This document shows positions 1-6,465 of a DNA stretch of 14,005 bases, in pieces. Below the pieces are notes generated by a model. The model did no database searches, was not told the origin of the DNA, and saw only the letters and a program-made list of their open reading frames with translations. The position numbers were made by a program, and so were the translations under genes. Origin of the DNA: Chitinispirillales bacterium (GTDB taxonomy: Bacteria; Fibrobacterota; Chitinivibrionia; Chitinivibrionales; Chitinispirillaceae); contig JAIRUL010000285.1 of assembly GCA_031254445.1 (NCBI GenBank), forward strand, positions 1 to 14,005. Reading direction: 5' to 3'. Position 1 is the first letter of the stretch, and each line of letters opens with the position of its first letter.

Positions 1-94
1 AGCCGTAGGCTTCGTCTGAAAAAGATTTTAAAAAGATCTTGACTTTTTTTAGGCTTCGTCTGAAAAAGATTTAAAAGTCTTAAAGACTTTGACT
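1..94. repeat. Dispersed repeat, paired cores (copy pair 1), cut by window edge
   Basis: Two copies of a 22-nt core (AGGCTTCGTCTGAAAAAGATTT) lie at 7-28 and 51-72, 44 nt apart. The first is preceded by AGCCGTAGGCT, part of a small palindrome (GAAGCC-GTA-GGCTTC) seen whole at 9905-9919, so the element probably begins left of the window. The same paired arrangement occurs at 9713-9774 (inverted) and 9913-9974. An A+T-rich hairpin (AAAGTC/GACTTT, about 75-90) lies directly beyond the stop of the phosphatase gene. It could act as a weak 3'-end structure for that gene, but no classic GC stem with U-tract is present. Confidence 0.8.
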
Positions 95-1639
95 TTATTT
101 AAAGTCCACAACCAACAGCGTAATATCGTCCTCCTGCCACCGCCCCCCGCAAAACCCTTTCTGATGCGCCAATATCGCCTCCACCGCGTCGTCCGGGCTC
201 AAATCTATCGTCTCTTTCGCCACCTCGACGAGCCTCGCCATCCCGTACATTTCGGCGTTCTTGCTGACCGCCTCCGTCAGCCCGTCGGTGTAGAGTACGA
301 GCCTATGTTCTCCGTGCGCGTAGTCGAACGAGCTTTCGGATAAAAGCATGTCGGGGAAGACGCCCAAGAAGAGCCCGTCGGCTTTCAGCATATCGCACTG
401 TTTGGACTTTTTGTGCAGGTAGAGGATGGGGCAGTGGCCCGCCGACGAGTACCATATCTTTCTTGTGTTCACGTCGAAGACCGCGTAGAAGACGGTGACG
501 AAGTGTTCGGTCGGGATTTCCGAGATGAAGAGCTCGTTTATGCGTTCTAATGTTTTTTGCGGCGAGGTCTCGTCTTTTGAGTAGATCTTGAGGAGTATTT
601 TGAACATGGACATGATGAGCGCGGAGGCTATGCCGTGCCCCGAGACGTCGGCGACTATGACGCCGTAGGCGCTGTCCGATATGCCGAAGAGGTCGTAGTA
701 GTCGCCGCCCACGGTGTTGGCCGCTAAGTAGCGCGAGCTGATGTCGTAGTGCTGGGTGTATATTCTTATGTCTTGCGGCAGAAGTTTTTGCTGTATGGTG
801 CGGGCGTGTTCGAGGTCTAAGCGGATCTTAGCCTGAGCGATTTCGAGTTCGTAGTTGACTTTGCGCAACTCTTCGTTTGAGTTTGTGAGCCCGTGGTTCG
901 CCTCGTCGAGCGCTTTCATCATGCTGAAGTTCTCGATGACTAAGCCGGCCAGCGTGATGATGTTTGTTAGGAAAGTGATGTCGTTGCTCGTTATCGGCGT
1001 GTCGTCGCTCTTGCGGTCGAGCCAGAAGACGCCGTTTGTGTTGAAAGCCGGGCAGGCCACGCACTGCTTGCGCATATCGTCTTCGGAGGGGTTTGGGCTG
1101 TCCGAGCAGCTGTTTGGCGCGCTCCAGCAGTAGGGGTTGGCGCTGCCGTAGCAACGGCACGATTTTTTTTCGCACCCCCGTATCTCCCAGCACTTGCGGG
1201 TCAGTTTCCGCAGGAGCGGCACCACGATGTAGGAGCGGGATTGCAGCTCGCGCCCGAAGATGTCGTTAGAGGGGTCGGGTTCGTCTACGAATATGTGCTT
1301 ATTCAGGAAAATGGCGTCGGTGATGTCCCCGCCGTCGAAGCCTAAGGGCACGGTGAGCGCCTTTGCCGTGCCGTCGTCTATTCCTACCCAGTGGCTGGGT
1401 TGCAGGCAAAATTTTTCGGCGTTTATCGTAAAGAGCACGGCGCGGTCGAACTCGACTAAGTCTTGAAACGACAGCAGGATGGTCTTTACGATGCCCTCGA
1501 GGTCGGTGCAGGAGTGCAGCACCTTTACAAGCTCGTTTATAAGCGCCGAGTTTATGAGCTGCGACTTGAGCATCTCGTTTTGCGAGAGCAGATACTGCTC
1601 GCTAAACCGCGAAACGGGGGCGTTTGCCTTGTTATCCAT
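95..1639 (-). CDS. GAF / two-CW / PP2C serine phosphatase (SpoIIE-RsbU type)
   Basis: This 514-aa protein is probably a cytoplasmic serine/threonine phosphatase that acts in a partner-switching or stress-signalling pathway; no anti-sigma partner is in view. Residues about 30-240 form a GAF-like sensor. It is interrupted by a Cys-rich insert at 150-197 with two Cys-Trp pairs (C150-W151 and C171-W172) and Cys 156, 161, 163, 178, 193 and 196, the pattern of the two-CW type. Residues 240-280 are a predicted coiled linker. The PP2C domain runs from about 280 to the end: VGGDYYD (309-315, D313), DVSGHG (331-336), SSAGH (398-402), YTDGLTEA (450-457, D452) and QEDDITLL (502-509). The metal-binding aspartates are intact, so it should be active. 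The Cys insert may bind metal or sense redox state (inference). The ATG has no strong Shine-Dalgarno sequence. The last codons run into the A+T-rich repeat zone downstream. Confidence 0.9.
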   Translation of the reverse strand: MDNKANAPVSRFSEQYLLSQNEMLKSQLINSALINELVKVLHSCTDLEGIVKTILLSFQDLVEFDRAVLFTINAEKFCLQPSHWVGIDDGTAKALTVPLGFDGGDITDAIFLNKHIFVDEPDPSNDIFGRELQSRSYIVVPLLRKLTRKCWEIRGCEKKSCRCYGSANPYCWSAPNSCSDSPNPSEDDMRKQCVACPAFNTNGVFWLDRKSDDTPITSNDITFLTNIITLAGLVIENFSMMKALDEANHGLTNSNEELRKVNYELEIAQAKIRLDLEHARTIQQKLLPQDIRIYTQHYDISSRYLAANTVGGDYYDLFGISDSAYGVIVADVSGHGIASALIMSMFKILLKIYSKDETSPQKTLERINELFISEIPTEHFVTVFYAVFDVNTRKIWYSSAGHCPILYLHKKSKQCDMLKADGLFLGVFPDMLLSESSFDYAHGEHRLVLYTDGLTEAVSKNAEMYGMARLVEVAKETIDLSPDDAVEAILAHQKGFCGGRWQEDDITLLVVDFK

Positions 1640-1662
1640 AAATATCCATTATTTGCTTGATT

Positions 1663-1691
1663 TTGTGTGTGGCCGATAATTATTTTAATAT
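1663..1691 (+). promoter_or_regulatory. Candidate sigma70-type promoter for the TPR gene
   Basis: TTGTGT (1663-1668), a 17-nt spacer and TAATAT (1686-1691) lie about 100 nt upstream of the proposed TTG start. The match is by eye in an A+T-rich divergent region, so it is only tentative. Confidence 0.3.
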
Positions 1692-1716
1692 ATGCTATTC
1701 GCAGAGGGCTGCGCAA
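1687..1716 (-). promoter_or_regulatory. Candidate sigma70-type promoter for the phosphatase gene
   Basis: On the minus strand TTGCGC (1716-1711), an 18-nt spacer and TATATT (1692-1687) point towards the phosphatase start at 1639. Its -10 overlaps the -10 of the candidate plus-strand promoter, so the two divergent genes might compete for polymerase. Tentative. Confidence 0.3.
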
Positions 1717-1787
1717 TGCTTTTTTGCGGATATTTTTTTAACGTCTGCCGGCGCTCAAAGGCAGTTATATGGGGAGGGTGGTGGGTT

Positions 1788-2459
1788 TTGGATATTAATC
1801 ATAATAAGGGCGGTTTGCCCGATGGCGCGGATCCGCTTGTTGACGGCATTTTGAAGGTAAAGGATTTCGTTTCAAAGAACGGCACCGCTATAGCGGCGCT
1901 GTTGGTTGCTGTCGTGGCCGTCGTGGGCGGCGGGCTCATTTACAACGGCGTGAGGGAGTCGAACATCAAAAAGGCGCAGGAGATATTCGGCGTGGGGATG
2001 CTCGATTATAACGCGGATCGGTTAGACGACGCGCTTGCCTCGTTCACCGAGGCGGCGGGCAGCTACAAGCAGACGCCTATGGGCGCTATGGGCGCGTTTA
2101 TGGCGGGGAGCATCTACCTGCAGCAAAAGAACGTAGACCAAGCGGTAACGTGGTTCGAAGCGGCTGCAAACGGCGCGGAGGGCGGGTTTGTTAAGGGCCA
2201 GGCATTAGAGGGCCTCGCCACCGCCTACGAAGAGAAAGGCGACGCCGCGTCGGCTGTCAAGTACTTAGAGAGGGCCCTAAAAGACAAGGGCCTTTCGCAT
2301 CGCCGCTCGGCTATCCGGTGGAAGCTCGCCCTATTGCACAATAAGGGCAACGCAAGCGCCGCCGGCGCGTACTGCAAAGAGCTGATAGCGGACACGCTGG
2401 CTGCGCAGTACCACCAAAAAGCGGAGAATTTGCTCGCTTCTATAGATGCCGGAAAGTAA
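1788..2459 (+). CDS. Membrane-anchored TPR protein, YfgM-like layout
   Basis: The protein has 223 aa from a proposed TTG start at 1788, chosen because GGGGAGGG lies at 1771-1778 with a 9-nt spacer. A longer reading frame opens at ATG 1692, but its extra 32 residues are Cys/Trp-rich, have no ribosome site and would abut the -10 box. Residues about 1-32 are polar, 33-52 are one membrane segment (Ala/Val/Gly-rich), and about 70 onwards form helical TPR-like repeats with the Ala, Gly and Tyr spacing typical of TPR. A short cytoplasmic tail, one membrane helix and an extracytoplasmic TPR domain match the plan of YfgM-type proteins, which assist envelope protein folding and export; this is an analogy of layout, not proven orthology. 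It precedes the pseudo-receiver and ParA-M23 genes on the same strand with an 89-nt gap, so a shared transcript is possible. Confidence 0.75.
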   Translation: MDINHNKGGLPDGADPLVDGILKVKDFVSKNGTAIAALLVAVVAVVGGGLIYNGVRESNIKKAQEIFGVGMLDYNADRLDDALASFTEAAGSYKQTPMGAMGAFMAGSIYLQQKNVDQAVTWFEAAANGAEGGFVKGQALEGLATAYEEKGDAASAVKYLERALKDKGLSHRRSAIRWKLALLHNKGNASAAGAYCKELIADTLAAQYHQKAENLLASIDAGK

Positions 2460-2530
2460 TTTTTTGCAGGGTGTAAGTTTTGTACCGTAACGGCGGAAAC
2501 GTCAACTAATCAACAAATAAAGAATACTAA

Positions 2531-2540
2531 AAAGGGGGAG
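2531..2540 (+). promoter_or_regulatory. Strong ribosome binding site
   Basis: AAAGGGGGAG lies 8 nt before the ATG at 2549 and fixes the start of the pseudo-receiver gene. It is much stronger than anything in front of the next gene, which may therefore depend on translational coupling. Confidence 0.7.
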
Positions 2541-2548
2541 TTAATACT

Positions 2549-2896
2549 ATGAAAGTCCTTGTATTAGACGACGGCCGCGGCCGCGCCGAGCCCATAAAAG
2601 GGGTTTTTTCTAAGAAGAAGATCGACGCGGCGGTTTGCTCGGCGTCAAACGACTTCATGGCGGCGATTTGCGCGCCGGCCAACTTCGAGGCGGTCTACAT
2701 AAACGCCGAGACTTGGAGGAAAGGCCGCTGTATCTACGAGTACTTTGGGGCGGGCTCGCGGCTTGCTTCCAAGCCTGCGGTATTCTACAACGTCGATGAG
2801 ACGTTCTCGCCGGCCATCGCCGGGAGGCAGCCCCACGAAGGCGACCGCTCTTTCGCGCAGCCGTCGGACATCGAGACGGTAGTAGACGCTCTATAG
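2549..2896 (+). CDS. Small pseudo-receiver-like protein
   Basis: This 115-aa protein begins MKVLVLDDGRG, like the first strand and acidic pair of response-regulator receiver domains (D7, D8). The later elements fit the same fold: a hydrophobic strand FEAVYINAETW near 46-56, KPAVFYN near 75-81, and F-x-QP near 102-105 before a final helix. However, Asn53 or its neighbours stand where the phospho-acceptor Asp should be, and Gln replaces the usual Lys of the KP motif. It would therefore be a non-phosphorylatable receiver. CpaE/TadZ proteins carry such an atypical receiver in front of a ParA-like ATPase; here the ATPase is the next gene, 20 nt away in another frame. A scaffold or localisation role with that ATPase is inferred. 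The similarity is weak and no family is claimed with certainty. Confidence 0.6.
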   Translation: MKVLVLDDGRGRAEPIKGVFSKKKIDAAVCSASNDFMAAICAPANFEAVYINAETWRKGRCIYEYFGAGSRLASKPAVFYNVDETFSPAIAGRQPHEGDRSFAQPSDIETVVDAL

Positions 2897-2916
2897 CCGG
2901 CGCTCCGGGCACGCAA

Positions 2917-4797
2917 ATGGCGGAAGAGTTGCAGACTCCAATGGTCTTCTCCGATGCGGGGAGGGGTGGGATCATTCACGTCGCCAACATCAAGGGCGGC
3001 GTGGGGAAGTCTACCCTCGCGACCAATTTGGCCGCGTCCCTCAGCACGCGCGGGCCTACGCTGCTCATCGACTTAGATGTTCAGGGCAGCGCCGGCATCG
3101 CGCTCGGCGTAGACGCCGCTAAGAGGAAAGCGTACTCCTCGTGGGATCTATTTAGGCGCAGGTTCCAGTCTAAGCCGCCCCTCTCCCAATACGCGGAGAT
3201 GCTCGATGTCGTAGGGCTCTTGTCAAAGCTTGAGGAGATGGCCATCGGCAGGATAGTCGGCGGCGGCGCGGTGGAAGACGCCATCGTTTCGGTAAGGGAT
3301 AACTTGCACGTTGTGCCTGCCGGGGCGGAGCAGTTCGCCTCTCCTGCCGGGTTCCAGTACGGAAACTTCCTGCACAACATCGGCATTGTCAAGGAGTGGT
3401 ACAAGTACATCGTCATAGACACCCCCTCCGTTTGGAATAGGCTGACGCGGTTCCTGTATGTCAACAGCGACATTAACCTCGTCCCCGTCACCTTAGACGC
3501 GCTCTCCGCAAACAGCTTTAAGGACTACTTGGCCCGCATAAAGCGCCTTGTTTCGCGCAACCCGCACGTGCGCCTGCGCATCGTGAAGAACGAGGTGAGC
3601 CGCCGCGGCGCCGGCGTCAAGGCGAAGGCGGGCGCGGCAAGCGCAAACAGCCGTTTCCTCGACGCGCTCTGCGAGGAGGCCGCGCTCCACAACGACACCG
3701 GCGGCGAGCTAAAGCCGAAGTCGCTCATGCTCGACCTCGAAATCCCCGAGTCCGCCGCCATTCGCGACGCGCAGGACGCCGGTAAGAGCATCTACGACCA
3801 CGGGGGCGACCCGGCGGCGGTAGCCGCGTTCGAGCTTCTCGCCAAAAATGTTCAGTACGTGCTCAACGGCCTAAGCAGGGAAAACATCACAGCCTCCGCG
3901 CTCGAAGAGAGGGTAATCCTCTCGTTCAAGGCCGCCGCCGTGATATTCCTCGCGGCCGTAATCGCCCACAACCCCGCGATCCCCGAAGCCGCCGCGCCGC
4001 GCCCCATCGCGCCGCAGCAGGTGGCCGACGGCGGCGCCGCGCCCATAAGGCACACCTTCGGCAAAGGCGACAACGCCACCCGCATGGCCAAGTACGCCAT
4101 AAGCGTATTTAGAGCCATGGTCCCCTCCCAAAAGGAAATATATAAGTACCTCACCGAAACAGTCGACGCCTACAACATGACGCGGAACGCCGGCGAGCCG
4201 AGAATCGCCGACTACAATAGGGTGCCCGATGGCGTAACGCTCTCATTCTACCCGCCCATGTCCATAGTGAACAAACAGGAAAAGGCGATGGCGCCGGCCT
4301 ACAAATTTTTCATGGACTTAGTGAACGACCCCTACCCCTACGTAACCGGCGATTGGTGCGAACGCGGCACCGGCGGCGGGCAGCCCCACTACGCCATGGA
4401 CGTAGCCGGAACATACGGCAGCGATGTGCTAAGCCCAGTAGACGGCGTCGCAGTGCTCAAAACCGAAGCGCTGGGGGGCAGAACGGTGGCCGTGCTCTTC
4501 GACGACGAGGTAATCTTCTTCTCGCACTTAGACAAACGCTTCGTTAAGACCGACGACATCGTCAAAAAAGGGATGCCAATCGGCACGGTAGGAATGACAG
4601 GAAGGACAAGCGGTCCGCACGTGCACATAGGCTACGGGATAAAGAGCGTCACAAGGCACGACGTGACGTTCGCCCAAAACAGCTATCGGGTGACAGACCC
4701 GAAACACTTGTTTTACAAAATGGCGTTCGACGGGAGCGGAGGAGGGGCGACAGTGGCGGAGGAGGGTATGATAGCTCCGCAGTTTCAGGAGAATTGA
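2917..4797 (+). CDS. ParA/MinD-type ATPase fused through a membrane segment to an M23 peptidase
   Basis: This 626-aa protein has three parts. Residues about 17-320 are a ParA/MinD-family ATPase: deviant Walker A KGGVGKST (26-33, signature Lys26), Walker A' LIDLDVQGS (50-58) and Walker B YIVIDTP (164-170, D168). Residues about 333-350 are a hydrophobic stretch with one Lys, likely a single membrane helix, followed by an Ala/Pro-rich linker (355-375). Residues about 475-600 are an M23/LytM zinc metallopeptidase: H491-x3-D495, SHLDK (H537) and GPHVHIGYG (566-574, H568 and H570). All zinc and catalytic positions are present, so it should cut peptidoglycan cross-links outside the membrane. Residues 380-470 are unassigned. 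The likely topology has the ATPase in the cytoplasm and the peptidase in the periplasm. The ATG at 2917 has no clear ribosome site; ATG 2941 is an alternative and leaves all domains intact. Each domain call is firm; the joint function is unknown. Confidence 0.85.
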   Translation: MAEELQTPMVFSDAGRGGIIHVANIKGGVGKSTLATNLAASLSTRGPTLLIDLDVQGSAGIALGVDAAKRKAYSSWDLFRRRFQSKPPLSQYAEMLDVVGLLSKLEEMAIGRIVGGGAVEDAIVSVRDNLHVVPAGAEQFASPAGFQYGNFLHNIGIVKEWYKYIVIDTPSVWNRLTRFLYVNSDINLVPVTLDALSANSFKDYLARIKRLVSRNPHVRLRIVKNEVSRRGAGVKAKAGAASANSRFLDALCEEAALHNDTGGELKPKSLMLDLEIPESAAIRDAQDAGKSIYDHGGDPAAVAAFELLAKNVQYVLNGLSRENITASALEERVILSFKAAAVIFLAAVIAHNPAIPEAAAPRPIAPQQVADGGAAPIRHTFGKGDNATRMAKYAISVFRAMVPSQKEIYKYLTETVDAYNMTRNAGEPRIADYNRVPDGVTLSFYPPMSIVNKQEKAMAPAYKFFMDLVNDPYPYVTGDWCERGTGGGQPHYAMDVAGTYGSDVLSPVDGVAVLKTEALGGRTVAVLFDDEVIFFSHLDKRFVKTDDIVKKGMPIGTVGMTGRTSGPHVHIGYGIKSVTRHDVTFAQNSYRVTDPKHLFYKMAFDGSGGGATVAEEGMIAPQFQEN

Positions 4798-4849
4798 ATT
4801 TAAGATTTTGATTTTATCCTTTTGCTTAATTAAAACTACAGTATACCTA

Positions 4850-5204
4850 TAGTATCATATACGCAAGTATATTCGCAAAAGATGCGTGTTTATACGTTCG
4901 ATAGTCTATGGAAACGGTATTTTCCTCTTAATGGATGAGAGTGGTATGTTAGCGCGATATAAAAAGGGGTGGGCATTGGGAACATCTTGGTTGCGATAGG
5001 AGAGGGCATAGCATGATTTATGACGGAACCCGCTTTGTAATATTAGGCGACGATATCATAAACTTTACCGAAAACGGCGATAAGTTTGAACAAGCGTTTG
5101 TCACTGAAAAATATTACGGGGTATCTATGGCTTATAGCGGAGATGTTTATGTAACTGTGGTTAAAACTGAAATAGAAACTTTAAGCAAAGGAACTTATGA
5201 ATAA
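4850..5204 (+). pseudogene. Decayed 3' part of a propeller lipoprotein gene
   Basis: This stretch is a diverged copy of the end of the intact lipoprotein gene that follows, at a steady offset of 1054-1055 nt. From the ATG at 5013 the 63-residue reading frame matches the last 63 residues of the intact protein at 46 of 63 positions. Upstream similarity goes on to about 4850 (for example TCTATGGAAACGG at 4905-4917 against CTATGGAAATGG at 5961-5972), but one extra base near 4980 shifts the frame and a TAG follows, so the upstream part cannot be read through. No start, signal peptide or early blades remain. The left boundary is approximate, because similarity fades before 4898. Best read as the remnant of a tandem paralogue. 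Confidence 0.75.
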
Positions 5205-5230
5205 GAACATTTGCACCGATGGAGGTGGAG
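5199..5230 (+). repeat. 32-nt direct repeat (leader copy 1) with ribosome site
   Basis: These 32 nt are identical to 6253-6284. They span the end of one lipoprotein reading frame and the GGAGGTGGAG ribosome site (5221-5230) that serves the next gene. The repeat therefore links the 3' end of one family member to the start of another, as expected in a tandem array. Confidence 0.85.
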
Positions 5231-5235
5231 CCATA

Positions 5236-6258
5236 ATGTGCGTAAAAAACGCGCTTAATGTGTTAATGGTTCTCTTGCTTACGGCTGTCGCGGTTGGAGC
5301 AATTATTATGGCGGCTTGCGACAAGCATCCTACAAATGTGGCCCACGACCATTGGACAAGAACGCTACGCTACAGCGGCACTGAAAATCTGAATGGCATC
5401 GCTGCCGGGGGCAACGGGATGTTTGTGGTTGTGGGGGATGCCGGCACAATCTTGTCCTCGCCCGACGGGGTTGAGTGGACGGAGAGAAGCTCCGGGACGC
5501 ATCATGCGCTCCATTCTGTGGTATGGGGCGGTGGGATGTTTGTGGCGGGGGGCGGTATGGCGGGGATAGGGATGCGGGACGAGGTGGGGGATAGCGGAAC
5601 AATAATCACTTCTGCGGATGGAGTGGAATGGACGGTTAGGGGAACGTGGAGAGGATGGCCGTTTGAGTCTATTGCTTGGGGAAATGGGAGGTATGTAGCA
5701 GGTAGATGGGATAGTGGGAACACTGTTCTCATCTCCGATGGTGGGGTTGAGTGGATTGAACAACAGATAGAACAGATGTTTCGTGTAGATCGTGTAAAAC
5801 TTGTTCATGGGGATGAACTATTTATGGGTGGGCATGACGATTGTGGCGTATCCGTTTCTACCGACGGCATAAACTGGGAGAGAGCTGGGCTTAATTTTAA
5901 TGATCATTGTTATTCCGGTGGGCTATATATGCCAAGTTGCGCATTTGTATCTTCGATAGCCTATGGAAATGGAATATTCCTATTGATGGATGAGAGTGGG
6001 GGGTTAGCGCAATATGAAAAGGGGAAAGGATGGAAACATCTTTATTGCGGTGGGAGGGGCCATAGTATGATCTATGACGGAACTCGCTTTGTAATAGTAG
6101 GCGACGATGTTATAAGTTTTACCGAAAACGGTAGCAAGTTTGAACAAGCATCCATTGATGAACGACGTGGTGGTGTGTCCATAGCTTATAATGGAGATGT
6201 TTATATCGTCGTGAATAGAACCGAAATAGAAACTTTAAGCAAAGGAGTTTACGAATAA
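5236..6258 (+). CDS. Exported lipoprotein with a seven-repeat beta-propeller
   Basis: The protein has 340 aa from ATG 5236, preferred over an in-frame ATG at 5197 because GGAGGTGGAG ends 5 nt before it and because the longer form would put 13 polar residues ahead of the signal peptide. Residues 1-27 are a signal sequence ending I-M-A-A before Cys28, a relaxed lipobox, so it should be lipid-anchored in the envelope. The rest holds about seven repeats of 35-50 residues with the pattern I-x-y-G-n-G-x-F-V-x-x-G ... G-x-I-x-x-S-x-D-G-V-x-W, for example starting near residues 53, 92, 144, 185, 238, 276 and 312. This resembles BNR/YCF48-like propellers. Repeats 4-7 are more degenerate. The gene is more A+T-rich than its neighbours and sits in a decayed tandem array. 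Binding partner and function are unknown. Confidence 0.75.
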   Translation: MCVKNALNVLMVLLLTAVAVGAIIMAACDKHPTNVAHDHWTRTLRYSGTENLNGIAAGGNGMFVVVGDAGTILSSPDGVEWTERSSGTHHALHSVVWGGGMFVAGGGMAGIGMRDEVGDSGTIITSADGVEWTVRGTWRGWPFESIAWGNGRYVAGRWDSGNTVLISDGGVEWIEQQIEQMFRVDRVKLVHGDELFMGGHDDCGVSVSTDGINWERAGLNFNDHCYSGGLYMPSCAFVSSIAYGNGIFLLMDESGGLAQYEKGKGWKHLYCGGRGHSMIYDGTRFVIVGDDVISFTENGSKFEQASIDERRGGVSIAYNGDVYIVVNRTEIETLSKGVYE

Positions 6259-6284
6259 GAACATTTGCACCGATGGAGGTGGAG
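6253..6284 (+). repeat. 32-nt direct repeat (leader copy 2) with ribosome site
   Basis: Identical to 5199-5230. Here the ribosome site (6275-6284) is followed by ATG 6287, which opens only a 10-codon frame closed by TGA at 6317-6319, so the gene that used this leader is lost or replaced. Confidence 0.85.
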
Positions 6285-6315
6285 TCATGATTCGCGCAAA
6301 GTCGCCTTACTATGT

Positions 6316-6456
6316 ATGAAACGCTTTGCCGTACTTCTAATATTTGTTTTGATTGGCATCCTATCTCCTGTAAGCGCGTCCGACGGCGGCTTACGGCTCG
6401 GGGTTCGCGCGGGGGCAACTTGGCCTTGGCGTAAGCTACTTTATCTTTTGACTTGA
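6316..6456 (+). pseudogene. Truncated start of an exported protein, possibly an outer-membrane barrel
   Basis: From ATG 6316 a 46-residue frame begins with a clear signal peptide (MKRFAVLLIFVLIGILSPVSA) and then SDGGLRLGVRAGATWPW, which looks like the first strand of a small outer-membrane beta-barrel. It then turns into KLLYLLT and stops, 9 nt before the convergent end of recN. Its ATG overlaps the TGA of a 10-codon frame (6287-6319) led by the repeated ribosome site. The lack of a mature domain suggests a 5' fragment. A genuine small exported peptide is possible but less likely. Confidence 0.5.
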
Positions 6457-6465
6457 AAGGCAACG

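Noticed and set aside
1692-1787. Longer N-terminus of the TPR protein from ATG 1692
   Set aside because: No ribosome site, unlikely Cys/Trp-rich sequence, and overlap with the promoter candidates; TTG 1788 has a good ribosome site.
5197-5235. Start of the lipoprotein at ATG 5197
   Set aside because: It lies inside the previous frame's end, lacks its own ribosome site and would spoil the signal peptide; ATG 5236 follows GGAGGTGGAG.
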